A DNA stretch of 39,121 bases from an uncultured Bacteroidota bacterium (GTDB taxonomy: Bacteria > Bacteroidota > Bacteroidia > Flavobacteriales > Flavobacteriaceae). Under the pieces are notes generated by a model that worked only from the letters and a program-made list of their open reading frames with translations, was not told the DNA's origin and made no database searches. A program made the position numbers and the translations under genes. Below, one piece after another: positions 8,653-17,890 of this stretch (the first letter of the stretch is position 1; each line of letters begins with the position of its first letter). Location: assembly GCA_903913315.1 (NCBI GenBank), contig CAIWKX010000109.1:1-39121 (forward strand), read 5' to 3'.

Positions 8653-9864
8653 TTATCTTTTGGAGTAAAACAATTCAGTGTTTTTTAAATGGGCAATATG
8701 ATAATCTATTAAAAGGTCATTATCAAGCTTTTGAATATCACTATAAACACTGTTTTTTTTGTCGGTTTGCAAGGCTTCTTTTATTAATAATGCATATTGA
8801 TTTGAAATTGCATCCCAAGTATATCGCCGTAAAGCAATTGATTTCATTTCTTTACTCAATGCTTTTAATTTAGTTTCAGAAGTGGCTTTCAATTTTTTGA
8901 TTAATTGATCTGTGGTTGAAAAATAAAGAGCTTTATGTTCTGTAGTTGTTTTATTATACGACACATTAAACGAGATAATTGGGAGACCAAGATACATTGC
9001 TTCCACCAAAGAAGGATTAGTTCCTCCTGCAGAATGCCCATGAATGTATAAAGCGGCATTTCCTCTGATTAAATCAATTTCTCTTTGGTTATAAATAGGG
9101 TCATACAAATGAATGTTTGGAATGTTACTGTATTTTTCCTTTAATGCTAAACCATATTCGCTATTTTTCCAATTTCCCACCAAAACTAATGTCTTGCTTG
9201 GCAGTTCTTGGAATGCTTCCAATACTAAATGTACATTATTTTCAGGTTCAATTCGGCAAACTTTTACAGCATAGTCTTGCGATAAGAAAGGATAATTGAT
9301 ACAATCGTTTAAAGTTGGATTTACTTCTAGTGTATGATCGGCGCCGTATTCAATAACTCGGCTTAAGGTTTGATATCTTAATGCTGTATAGTCTTGAATG
9401 CTCTCATTGTCGGAAATATCTATATGTGAAAACCGCACGGCTATTTTTTCTGCCCACCATAAATATAGTTTGGCGAATAAAGGCCACTTATCTCTTTTCC
9501 ATTCAATACCATCAATTGAAATAATTATCTTTTTATTGGTAAAAAGTCGAACCAAAGGCAGAATCCATGCACCTGCTACTCCTAGAATTAAAAGCACCTC
9601 GTTTTTTCTTAAAGCCTTTAGAATTGAAATGGTATCGTAGGGAATACTTTGAACACCATTTGCTTCAAGATTAATATATTCTAATTTCGCTCCTTTATAA
9701 GTTTCTATTTGTTCTTCTTTAGTATATTTCTTTTTAGAACAATACACAGTGAAATCATACGTATCAGACAAGTGAGTTACCAAATGTTCTGCAAGAGTTT
9801 CAAATCCGCCGTATTTTGCGGGTAAACCTACGGTTCCAATAATCGCTACTTTATTTTTTTTCAT
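8653..9864 (-). CDS. DUF1972/GT4-type glycosyltransferase
   Basis: 403 residues. The N-terminus KVAIIGTVGLPAKYGGFETL is the hallmark of the DUF1972 family found in rhamnosyl- and related transferases of capsule loci. The C-terminal half has GT-B fold features, including GHSAGGTNPSLVEAMYLGLP near residue 275, the donor-binding E-x-x-x-x-x-x-E region of GT4. It probably adds a sugar to the lipid-linked repeat unit on the cytoplasmic side. It starts the last EPS transcription block with the WecA-like gene; the 118-bp gap upstream contains one of the three palindrome modules. Confidence 0.85.
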   Translation of the reverse strand: MKKNKVAIIGTVGLPAKYGGFETLAEHLVTHLSDTYDFTVYCSKKKYTKEEQIETYKGAKLEYINLEANGVQSIPYDTISILKALRKNEVLLILGVAGAWILPLVRLFTNKKIIISIDGIEWKRDKWPLFAKLYLWWAEKIAVRFSHIDISDNESIQDYTALRYQTLSRVIEYGADHTLEVNPTLNDCINYPFLSQDYAVKVCRIEPENNVHLVLEAFQELPSKTLVLVGNWKNSEYGLALKEKYSNIPNIHLYDPIYNQREIDLIRGNAALYIHGHSAGGTNPSLVEAMYLGLPIISFNVSYNKTTTEHKALYFSTTDQLIKKLKATSETKLKALSKEMKSIALRRYTWDAISNQYALLIKEALQTDKKNSVYSDIQKLDNDLLIDYHIAHLKNTELFYSKR

Positions 9865-9891
9865 TACTATAACTATTTAATAAGTGTATGC

Positions 9892-9995
9892 CAAAAATTA
9901 TGCTGAAAACATAAACAACTGTAAAACAATATACTATATAAATGTTACGATTTATAAAATTCCAATATTTGGAAATAATACATTATTTGGAAATG
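9892..9995 (-). promoter_or_regulatory. Palindrome promoter module A, before the DUF1972 glycosyltransferase
   Basis: The palindrome TTCCAATATTTGGAA is at 9960-9974. A further half-site, TTTGGAAA on the plus strand, lies 18 bp farther from the promoter (9986-9993). On the minus strand an AATTTTTG box (9899-9892), preceded by T, resembles a -7 box with one mismatch. It is centred 71.5 bp from the palindrome and ends 28 bp before the ATG at 9864. The half-site sits just inside the end of the upstream gene. Modules B and C share this geometry. Confidence 0.6.
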
Positions 9996-11053
9996 ATTCT
10001 AGTTGATTCATTCTCAAAATAATCTTCTCCAAAAAACTTGCTTTTTTCAATGGCATCTTTGCTCATTTTGGCATACAAAGTTGTGTTTGTAAGCAGATCA
10101 TTAATTCTTTGTGATAGCAATTCAATGTTTTTACTGTCAATTAAAAAGCCATTTTTACCCTCTTCAATAAGTTCGACCACACCACCAACTGGCGGAACGA
10201 TGGCAGGTAAGCCGTAAGCCATACCTTCTAAGATAGTAAGTCCAAAAGTTTCCACCCATTGATTAACATCAGAAAGATTTAGCAAAATACTAGCTTCTTT
10301 ATAAAATTGATGGGTATCTTTTTGAGTTGGATATACCATAAAATTGTGAGGTAAAACTGCCTCTATGAAGAATTCGTCAATTTCATTTTGCTTTGCATTC
10401 ACAACTAATTTAAAAAGGAACTTCGAATTTATTTGTGCTAATTTTAAAAATTCATTTACGCCTTTATACGCTTTTAATGAACAAATCATCAAAACAATTT
10501 TGGTGTCTTTATCTGTATGTAAATTTTGCTGGGCAGTTGTTGTAAAGTTTTTTTCTAAAACATTATACAACACATTTGTTTTTTTGTGCATTGATTCTTG
10601 TTCAGCCAGAAAATGGGAGACATAAACCACTTCTGTTGCCGACCATTTTACAATTCCGAATAAAAAATTCTTTAATATTTTGGGTTTAACGGAAGTTTCA
10701 TGAATATGATAAATCACTTTACAACCTCTAATTCTTCCTACTATACCGGCACCAAAAGGCAAAACGGTATTGATATACAGTACATCCGATTTTTTTAAAA
10801 AGAAAAGTAATTTTAATCCTAACAATAACTGACTTATCGTTAAAAATAGTAGACGGATTATAGGATTTTTTGCAAAACGATACCAATAAAAATGATTATT
10901 TACTTTTGGAATATCAGACAAAAAGCCTTCTCTACCACTACAAGTATATAAGTGAGTTTCAATGTTTTTTTTAGTCCAACCCTTCAGCAATTGCATCAAA
11001 ACTTTTGGGCTACCACTATAATCATTTAATAAATGTACGGCTACTACTCTCAT
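9983..11053 (-). CDS. GT4 family glycosyltransferase
   Basis: 356 residues with the GT-B layout. The N-terminus MRVVAVHLLNDYSGSPKVL is a glycine-containing acceptor-side loop typical of GT4, and the donor site includes ETFGLTILEGMAYGLPAIVPP near residue 265, with the two conserved glutamates. Probably a soluble or membrane-associated transferase that extends the EPS repeat unit; donor and acceptor are unknown. Its start is 2 bp after the stop of the preceding glycosyltransferase, so the two are likely co-translated. Confidence 0.85.
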   Translation of the reverse strand: MRVVAVHLLNDYSGSPKVLMQLLKGWTKKNIETHLYTCSGREGFLSDIPKVNNHFYWYRFAKNPIIRLLFLTISQLLLGLKLLFFLKKSDVLYINTVLPFGAGIVGRIRGCKVIYHIHETSVKPKILKNFLFGIVKWSATEVVYVSHFLAEQESMHKKTNVLYNVLEKNFTTTAQQNLHTDKDTKIVLMICSLKAYKGVNEFLKLAQINSKFLFKLVVNAKQNEIDEFFIEAVLPHNFMVYPTQKDTHQFYKEASILLNLSDVNQWVETFGLTILEGMAYGLPAIVPPVGGVVELIEEGKNGFLIDSKNIELLSQRINDLLTNTTLYAKMSKDAIEKSKFFGEDYFENESTRIISK

Positions 11054-11055
11054 AA

Positions 11056-12282
11056 TTACAATTGATTGTAAATGGTTTTTAAATGTTCTCCACGACTATT
11101 CCAAGTAAAATTTTCTTGAAAATGTTTTCGGGCTGCGCTACTCATTTTCTGCAGTAATTCTCTATCAGAATATAAGATTCTTAACGCTTCTTTTAATTCT
11201 AAAATGGTAGTATTGTAATCCACTTGTGCCACTGCAAAGCCACATTTGGCATTGATGAATTCTCCTGGACCTTCATTGTCTAGACAAACTACGGGTAATC
11301 CGAAAGACATTGCTTCAGCAACGACCATTCCGGCGCCTTCGTGGGATGGAAATAGAAAAACAGATGATTTTTCATAAAGTTTCATCAGTTCTTTTCGGTC
11401 TATCCATTCGATAATTTCTACCTGATTTTCTACTTTGTTCTCGGCGATAATTTTTTGGTAGAAATCTTTTTCAGGACCTGTTCCCACAAGGGTTAATTTG
11501 CAGTTTTCTTTTTCAATTTCCGATAGATTTTCCAAAAATTTTATAAAAGAAAGTAGTGTTAAATCAAAACCTTTAAGTGGAACAAAGCGCCCAACACTAA
11601 TTAAGTGAAAGTTTTCCTTTTCATGTAAGATATTGGTAAAAAAATCTTCGGTGGCAACGGAGGGTTGAATTGAAAAAGATTTATTTTTTAGCTTTAACAT
11701 TTTCTCAACTCCCGAATTCATACAAAAAATATGGTCGGCTTTTTTCACCGTTTTTCGTAAAGCATAAGAAGATATCCAAAAAGCTTTTTTAATCATCCAA
11801 GTGGCCCTGTCTTTTAGATAATATTGAAGAGCGTATGGTTTTAAATATTGTGCTGGGATGATTGGATGATGTCCAATAGGCCCCCAAACCATTGGTTTTC
11901 CCAATTTCCAAAGATAACTTGGGGTCCAATCGTTATGAAAATTAACATTGTGAGCAATATCAAAAGTTAAGTCTTGTTTTTTTATAAAAGAAACTATCCC
12001 TTTTTGCCAAAGTGTGTAATATAACATGGCGCCACGACTTCCTTTTTTCCAAAATCTCATCCAATAAGGCAAATCAAAATACAAATAGGTGATGTTGCGG
12101 TAAACTTCATCAGGATTTTGATGCATAAATCTCTCTATCGCATCGCGATTATTCTCTCTTGTGATTGCTATCACTTTATTGAAACGTGCAATTTGATATA
12201 CAAAATTCCAACCCATACCGTCTTCTGAACCTTTGAATGGATTTACAGCATAACATGTCGCTAAAATAGTTTTATTACTCAT
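11056..12282 (-). CDS. GT4 family glycosyltransferase
   Basis: 408 residues. The N-terminal GSEDGMGWNFVYQIA (about 19-33) and the C-terminal PSHEGAGMVVAEAMSFGLPVV (about 315) fit a group 1/GT4 transferase; the segment VSVGRFVPLKGFD-like near 230 marks the start of the donor domain. Its start overlaps the end of the acetyltransferase gene by 8 bp, indicating translational coupling. It probably adds one sugar of the repeat unit. Confidence 0.85.
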   Translation of the reverse strand: MSNKTILATCYAVNPFKGSEDGMGWNFVYQIARFNKVIAITRENNRDAIERFMHQNPDEVYRNITYLYFDLPYWMRFWKKGSRGAMLYYTLWQKGIVSFIKKQDLTFDIAHNVNFHNDWTPSYLWKLGKPMVWGPIGHHPIIPAQYLKPYALQYYLKDRATWMIKKAFWISSYALRKTVKKADHIFCMNSGVEKMLKLKNKSFSIQPSVATEDFFTNILHEKENFHLISVGRFVPLKGFDLTLLSFIKFLENLSEIEKENCKLTLVGTGPEKDFYQKIIAENKVENQVEIIEWIDRKELMKLYEKSSVFLFPSHEGAGMVVAEAMSFGLPVVCLDNEGPGEFINAKCGFAVAQVDYNTTILELKEALRILYSDRELLQKMSSAARKHFQENFTWNSRGEHLKTIYNQL

Positions 12283-12970
12283 TAGTTCTCGATTTTAGTA
12301 GTTTGGCAGGAACACCACCAATGATTGAATTTTCGGAAAATGATTTTGTGACTACACTTCCGGCTGCTATAATGCTGCCATTGCCAATTGACACTCCATC
12401 AAGGATAGTTACTTTACTTCCAATCCAACAATTTTTTCCAATTTTTATTCCTTTTCTAGAAACACCTTGGTGACGGATAGAAAGGTTTATATTTTCATAA
12501 TTATGATTCTCAGGATGACAACTTAAATATTGCCCAACGATGCATTCATCGCCAATTTCTAATCCTCCGGCCCCACCTAAATAAGCAAATTCTCCAACTC
12601 CAACGTTATTTCCAATAACAATTTTATCTCCAATATCATTTAATGACGTCGAAACAATGACGCGGCTAAAAGCACCAATCGAAACATTATTCCCAAATTG
12701 GATTCCGTTTTTACTTAAAGCAGAAACATAGACTTGGTTGCCTAAACGAAGAAATTTTCCCCAATTTATTTTAGAAATATTAAAGAAGGAAACTCCTTTT
12801 CCAAGCATCAATCCTTTTGGTTTTCTAATAAGGAAAAGAACTTTCAAACCGCGAAATAAGTACCCTATTTGTATCCAAATAAATTGAAGTAAAGCACCTG
12901 AATTCAAAGCTTCATCAAACTTAAAATTTGGATTTCGAAGTTGAATTATTTTTTGAACGATGGATTTCAT
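12275..12970 (-). CDS. Hexapeptide-repeat (left-handed beta-helix) acyltransferase
   Basis: 231 residues. From about residue 75 onward there are repeated [LIV]-G-x-x-x-x hexapeptides (for example IGNNVGVGEFAYLGG, IGKNCWIGSKVTILDGVSIGNGSIIAAGSVV), ending in the usual GGVPAKLLKSR tail of the CysE/LacA/WcaF group. The likely reaction is O- or N-acetylation of a sugar or sugar precursor using acetyl-CoA. The ATG overlaps the stop of the upstream fusion gene by one base, and the gene overlaps the next glycosyltransferase by 8 bp. Confidence 0.88.
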   Translation of the reverse strand: MKSIVQKIIQLRNPNFKFDEALNSGALLQFIWIQIGYLFRGLKVLFLIRKPKGLMLGKGVSFFNISKINWGKFLRLGNQVYVSALSKNGIQFGNNVSIGAFSRVIVSTSLNDIGDKIVIGNNVGVGEFAYLGGAGGLEIGDECIVGQYLSCHPENHNYENINLSIRHQGVSRKGIKIGKNCWIGSKVTILDGVSIGNGSIIAAGSVVTKSFSENSIIGGVPAKLLKSRTNE

Positions 12971-15348
12971 TAGGCTAAATTTACTGTTTTAATGATTTGA
13001 TTTAAAGTTGTTTCTAAATCAATATTATTAATTGGCATATAAACAGAAGTACTGCTTTTGGATTGTAAGGATTGGAACAATTGTGTGTAATCTTTTGTTA
13101 AACTCTCAATAGTTTCTTTACTTAATTCTTTTTTTCGATTCAAAATAATACTAGCATCTGCAAAAAGAAAGAAATTGAATTTTGGTTTTAATAATAAATT
13201 ATATCCAAATCTTGAAATATTTTTGGGTAAAACAATATTACTTCGTTTACTATCATTGATAAAATCAAAATAATAACGATCATAAATCACTACATGCCCT
13301 CTAAGTATATGTTTGAAATAAATAACAAACTGTCCGAAGAGATAATCACAATAATAATAAGTGAATCGCAATAATGATGAAAGAAAACTGCTGTTCTTTC
13401 CTTGTCTTGGAAGAGTTGAAATAGTATCTTGATGGGCTTTTACTTTCCCTTTTGACCATACACTTAAAATAGGTAAAACAGAAGGGCGATGTCGTAAAAC
13501 AACGACAGGTTTTCTTAATTGTTTTTCTATTCTATAGGCAATATTTTCTATTACTGTTGATTTTCCTGCTCCGTCAACCCCACTAAAGGTGACTATAAAT
13601 CCGTTACTTTTTTTACTATTTTTCATAGTGTCTAAACAATAGTTCAAAGTGTTTTTTAAATAGTGAAACCCTTTATTACTTTTATACTGATTGATGAAAT
13701 ACAGTAATGAAAATTTATTTTTTGTGCTATCTTTAAAATAATCTGCTATAGTCAAATCGATTCCTTCAAGGGAATTGGTTATTGCTTCTTCATAAACTAA
13801 ATATTTTGATGGGATTTTTGCGCCGTTAAGAATATAAAACATCACAACATATCGAGCAGTATCAATATTTGAAGCATTTTTTACTCCATAAATATTGGTG
13901 AAATTGGTAGCAATCACTTTTTTGGCATCCAAAATTTCAAGATTTCTTCGCTTCAATTGCCAGATTAAATCAATAGATAGAATATTGGCATCATTAGTAA
14001 AGACTTGAAGCGTATTCATAAACGATCTTTTGCACGTTGTAATCTTTGTCACTAAAGAATGTCTCTTTAGCACTTGCATAATTGTGCCATTCATTTTTTT
14101 ATCAATTACCAAATCAATATCAGAGTTCAAACTTAATTTTTCTGGATACCCATTTTGGAATTTTAGTGCAGCATATTCCTGATTTTGAATCGCATCAAAA
14201 AGATCCATAATCACTAATTCTCTTGAAGTATGTTCTTCTAAAAGAAAAGTATTTAATGCTTCATTCCAAACTTGCAATAGCCATTCTATTTGTATGTGCC
14301 ATTTGGGTTGGGAAGCATACACTTTCAAATAATGCATGCAGTTGATGAGTAAATACCATTTTAAATAGTTATTTAATTCAACTAAATCATAATTAAATAG
14401 TTCTTTAGAAAATTCATCTTTGCTATATTGAATGATATCAGAATAAATTTCTTTCCAACATTTGCGGTCAACTAAAATATCATTTTGAATAATAAAATGA
14501 AAATAATCAAAAGCTTTTGGTTTGTCGGAACTGGCTAATTCCCAATCATAGATGGATAGTTTTCCGTTGTTTTCAAACATATTCCATTGGGTAAAATCTC
14601 CTTGAGATAGTGAAAGGTCTACCAATTCGTCTGAAGGAATAGAATTTAGTATTGTATGTATTTTGCGAATGATATTTTTTGGAATTCTTTTGTCAGTAAT
14701 TGTTTCGAATTCACTTTTTAAATTAGTGAATAAAGCCCAATCACTTACTTTGATGATTTGTTTTTCAATAGTATTCATTTCAATTAAAGATTTTAAATGA
14801 CTAGAAGTAATTTTTTTCAATCGATTTCCCTTATTTGATATGTCTGTTAATTGAATTACTTCATTTGAAATTTTTGTTGTTTTGGGAATGAAAAAAGAAG
14901 TAGGAATTGCGTTTACTTTTTCTAACATTTCATGCTCATGCGTGATTAATTTTTTAGCATTTGATGTAGTTGCGATTTTATAAAAGGAATTATTAGCATA
15001 CAAAATGGCTTTATTGTTTGGACCAACAGTTCCAGTGAAGAGCGCCCAATCAGTATTAACATCAAAAAGGGGATCTCCGCTATTTGAAACGAAATAAGTT
15101 TTCTTTTTGAAGGCTATTTTTTGAAGTTTTAATAGAAAAACTAATTTTATGAGGGAAGCAAAAAGAAAAGCTCTTTTACTACCCACATTATAAAATTTTA
15201 GAAATAAAGGATTATTGCCGTTAGCATTCCATATCCAACGAGGCGTTCCATCATTATTATTAATTGAAAGCATAGAAACGGCAATATCATTTTGATTTTC
15301 TTTTTTTACGGCAACTGAATATCCAATTTTATTAAAAATATTTTCCAT
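12970..15348 (-). CDS. Three-domain fusion: APH-like phosphotransferase, nucleotidyltransferase-like domain and thymidylate-kinase-like P-loop kinase
   Basis: 792 residues from the ATG at 15348. The N-terminal part (about 100-370) carries APH/choline-kinase motifs: SQGDFTQWNMF near 247 and the metal-binding YDWE near 270. The middle has the nucleotidyltransferase-type signature NSDIDLVID near 405. The C-terminal part (about 585-792) is a P-loop kinase with FSGVDGAGKST (GAGKST at 593-598) and a YDRYYFDF motif like thymidylate kinases. Single-domain relatives occur in surface-polysaccharide loci, so a sugar- or sugar-nucleotide-phosphorylating role is inferred. An in-frame TTG at 15450 was rejected because it falls inside the regulatory palindrome. 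The gene starts the second EPS transcription block. Confidence 0.75.
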   Translation of the reverse strand: MENIFNKIGYSVAVKKENQNDIAVSMLSINNNDGTPRWIWNANGNNPLFLKFYNVGSKRAFLFASLIKLVFLLKLQKIAFKKKTYFVSNSGDPLFDVNTDWALFTGTVGPNNKAILYANNSFYKIATTSNAKKLITHEHEMLEKVNAIPTSFFIPKTTKISNEVIQLTDISNKGNRLKKITSSHLKSLIEMNTIEKQIIKVSDWALFTNLKSEFETITDKRIPKNIIRKIHTILNSIPSDELVDLSLSQGDFTQWNMFENNGKLSIYDWELASSDKPKAFDYFHFIIQNDILVDRKCWKEIYSDIIQYSKDEFSKELFNYDLVELNNYLKWYLLINCMHYLKVYASQPKWHIQIEWLLQVWNEALNTFLLEEHTSRELVIMDLFDAIQNQEYAALKFQNGYPEKLSLNSDIDLVIDKKMNGTIMQVLKRHSLVTKITTCKRSFMNTLQVFTNDANILSIDLIWQLKRRNLEILDAKKVIATNFTNIYGVKNASNIDTARYVVMFYILNGAKIPSKYLVYEEAITNSLEGIDLTIADYFKDSTKNKFSLLYFINQYKSNKGFHYLKNTLNYCLDTMKNSKKSNGFIVTFSGVDGAGKSTVIENIAYRIEKQLRKPVVVLRHRPSVLPILSVWSKGKVKAHQDTISTLPRQGKNSSFLSSLLRFTYYYCDYLFGQFVIYFKHILRGHVVIYDRYYFDFINDSKRSNIVLPKNISRFGYNLLLKPKFNFFLFADASIILNRKKELSKETIESLTKDYTQLFQSLQSKSSTSVYMPINNIDLETTLNQIIKTVNLA

Positions 15349-15377
15349 TGTACAAAGTTTGTTACAATAGTATTGTT

Positions 15378-15480
15378 CAAAATCATGCCAAAGCACTAAA
15401 ACACTTAATAATAGTAAGTTATATTTTAGGAAAAGTTTTAAATATTCCAAATATTGGAAATAAATTGTTTTTTGGAAACG
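15378..15480 (-). promoter_or_regulatory. Palindrome promoter module B, before the fusion-kinase gene
   Basis: The palindrome TTCCAAATATTGGAA is at 15445-15459, with an added TTTGGAAA half-site 18 bp farther upstream (15472-15478 region). On the minus strand TGATTTTG (15385-15378) differs by one base from TAnnTTTG. It is centred 70.5 bp from the palindrome and ends 30 bp before the ATG at 15348. No TTG lies at the -33 position, as expected for an activator-dependent promoter. Confidence 0.62.
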
Positions 15481-15482
15481 AA

Positions 15483-16775
15483 TTAGGCAAAAGCTTCGGG
15501 TCTTTTTTTCTTCAAATGAAGTCGCTGAATCGGCGTAATATGTGTCCTATTTTTGAAAGAAACCGAAAAGATTATCAGTTGATAGAACATAATTCCATAA
15601 TTACTTTCTCCAAATATTCCAAATTCAGTAAACGAATTGATAAGCACGGGAATAAGTATCCCAATAAGCATTAATTTGGTTTCTTTGTTTTCTGTAAAAA
15701 AGGCTTTTAAGGTAAAATAGACTTGAAAAAGAGCAATTGTTAAGCCTATGAATCCTAAATTCATCAAAACTTGCATAAAAGTATTGTGCGTCATTTTCCC
15801 AGGGTAAGTATGCACACTTTGAAAGAAATCTTTGTAATCGATTCGCATATAACCAAAACCCAATAATGGTTCTCTTGGCAGACCTTCTGTAATTAAAGCA
15901 TGCCAAAAAGGTAATCTTCCGGTTAGGGTTAATATTTCATCCATTCTTTTTTGGTCACCTCCTTTAAGAATCATTTGATTGATTGCAAAAGGCATTACCA
16001 TTAAAACACCACCTATAATTGCTAGTTTTAAACCTTGTCTTTTTGTTTGATTAATATGGAAAAAGATGATTAACAATACCCCAATTAACGACGATCGTGA
16101 CCCTGTCATAAATAAAGAATAGAAAATAACTAGAATTTTTAAAATAGTCCACACTTTATTCTTGAATCGATACAAATCAAATATTAAACAAGCCACTCCA
16201 ACTCCGGCTAACATTCCCAATTCATTAGGATTCATGATTGTTCCGCCAAGTCGTGCCTCTTCACCACCATTTGTCATTCTAAAAAATACTCCAGGATTTA
16301 CCCATAGACCAATGGCAAAAATAAGTTGTAAAATAAATACAGTATTTCCGAGTAAATGGTATAATCGAATATTATGACCGGGATAAAAAGTGTCTAAAAT
16401 TTTCAAACTTTTGATAAAGAAATAGGCGAAAACAAAACTTTGGAACGTCATAAACCATTGTAAAGCACTAAATCCAGGATCGGTGCTCCACATGAAAGAC
16501 ATTAAACCTAAAAACAGATATATAATATAGAATATTGGAGAAAAAGAGTTCTTATACCCCATCGTGTTTACCGCTCCGTGATTAATAATCTTTTTGTAGA
16601 TTACGATAGAAGAAATCATTACCCCCATTCTTCCTACAATCTTAATCCCTCTAGTGATATTTACGTTCTCGCTCCAAGTAAAAAAACAGGCCACCATCAA
16701 AAAGAGAATGATAAACAAGTAATTGTTTATTTTCTTTAAGAATACCTCATTTTTTTCTGTTACTGTAAAGTCCAT
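15483..16775 (-). CDS. O-antigen ligase/polymerase family membrane protein (Wzy-like)
   Basis: 430 residues with about 11-12 membrane helices. Family features are the TGSRSSLIGVLLI helix near residue 220, a large periplasmic loop (about 275-340) and HNTFMQVLMNLGFIG near 343, which holds the conserved His of O-antigen ligases and polymerases. In a Wzx/Wzy-type cluster such a protein most likely polymerises repeat units on the outer face of the inner membrane, although a ligase role is possible. The start overlaps the stop of the upstream glycosyltransferase by one base. Confidence 0.85.
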   Translation of the reverse strand: MDFTVTEKNEVFLKKINNYLFIILFLMVACFFTWSENVNITRGIKIVGRMGVMISSIVIYKKIINHGAVNTMGYKNSFSPIFYIIYLFLGLMSFMWSTDPGFSALQWFMTFQSFVFAYFFIKSLKILDTFYPGHNIRLYHLLGNTVFILQLIFAIGLWVNPGVFFRMTNGGEEARLGGTIMNPNELGMLAGVGVACLIFDLYRFKNKVWTILKILVIFYSLFMTGSRSSLIGVLLIIFFHINQTKRQGLKLAIIGGVLMVMPFAINQMILKGGDQKRMDEILTLTGRLPFWHALITEGLPREPLLGFGYMRIDYKDFFQSVHTYPGKMTHNTFMQVLMNLGFIGLTIALFQVYFTLKAFFTENKETKLMLIGILIPVLINSFTEFGIFGESNYGIMFYQLIIFSVSFKNRTHITPIQRLHLKKKRPEAFA

Positions 16776-17890
16776 TATACGTTGTAAAGTTTGGTATTAA
16801 ACTCTTCGGTTATTTTTTTCCAGTTAAAATTTTCTTTTACCATTTTAACTGCGTTGTGTCGAATATCGATAAAATCATCTTGGTTCTTCCAAATCATTGC
16901 AAATTTTGCCATGGATTTGTACAATTCTTTACTGTCTTGATTATAAATGGATTCACCAGATTGATATTCGTTAATTAAATCACCAATATTGGTGGCATCA
17001 GTAACTATGCAAGGTTTGCCATAACTTGCAGCTTCAATAACTGAAGTTGGTAATCCTTCATTTCTTGACGGGTGAACAAATACGTCCATTTGGCGTAATA
17101 AATTTTCTTTTTCAATGCCAAATTTTCCGCCAAATAGCATCACATTTTCGCTTAACTCATTTTCAATAATCATTTTATTTAATTTCGCTTTTTCATTACT
17201 ATCTCCAACAATCCACAATTGCGAATTTGGGTGTTTTTTTAGTAATTTTTTAAAAGCTACTATCAATGTGTCTAATCCTTTTGTATAAATATCTAAACGT
17301 CCAATGAAGCCAAAAACAATAGTTTCATTTTTTGTTTTTTCACAAGTAATTTCATTAGTATTTTCAAACCCATAAGGGACTAACATTGCTTTTTCGTTGG
17401 GAAATATATTTTTTAAGCCAACAGTTTCGCTTTTACCAATACAATGAATTTTGGATGCATTTTGGAGTAACCTTTTTTCAAATAATGAAAAATAAACTTT
17501 TTTAGACCAAAGGCTTCTTTCCATTGCAATTGTATTATAGGCACCATGAGGAGTAAAAACAAAAGGAAGATTGTGTTTGTGAAGTAATTTTCCAATAGAT
17601 GAAAAAACAGGGACCCATCCGCCATGAATATGAAAAATAGCTTTGTTTTTTTTCTCAATCATTGCTGCTTCCATGTCTATCGGAATTCCAAAAGGATTTA
17701 TTTTTTTTATGAACAAGCGAGTTTCAAAATTACGTTCACCGTAATTGTTGTTTTTATCTTTTGCAATGCCCCAAACAGCAATTTTTTCACCAAATTTAAC
17801 CTGTTTGGTTGCCAATTGGTAAACTACTTTATTTACGCCATTCATCCTTTCCGGATTGGCTTTGCCTAATACTATGTGAATTATTTCCAT
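16775..17890 (-). CDS. GT4 family glycosyltransferase
   Basis: 371 residues from the ATG at 17890. Twelve codons of open frame precede it (to 17926), but the family start MEIIHIVLGKANPERMNGVN fits the later Met, whose gene then overlaps the flippase end by 10 bp. GT-B markers: FIFHIHGG-type acceptor loop (AIFHIHGGWVPVFSS) near 90, FGFIGRLDIYTKGLD near 193, and HPSRNEGLPTSVIEAASYGKP near 275. Likely adds a sugar to the lipid-linked repeat unit. Confidence 0.85.
   Translation of the reverse strand: MEIIHIVLGKANPERMNGVNKVVYQLATKQVKFGEKIAVWGIAKDKNNNYGERNFETRLFIKKINPFGIPIDMEAAMIEKKNKAIFHIHGGWVPVFSSIGKLLHKHNLPFVFTPHGAYNTIAMERSLWSKKVYFSLFEKRLLQNASKIHCIGKSETVGLKNIFPNEKAMLVPYGFENTNEITCEKTKNETIVFGFIGRLDIYTKGLDTLIVAFKKLLKKHPNSQLWIVGDSNEKAKLNKMIIENELSENVMLFGGKFGIEKENLLRQMDVFVHPSRNEGLPTSVIEAASYGKPCIVTDATNIGDLINEYQSGESIYNQDSKELYKSMAKFAMIWKNQDDFIDIRHNAVKMVKENFNWKKITEEFNTKLYNV

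Noticed and set aside
15348..15450. TTG at 15450 as the start of the fusion-kinase gene
   Set aside because: This codon is part of the regulatory palindrome, and the putative -7 box lies downstream of it; the ATG at 15348 fits the 30-bp spacing of the other modules.
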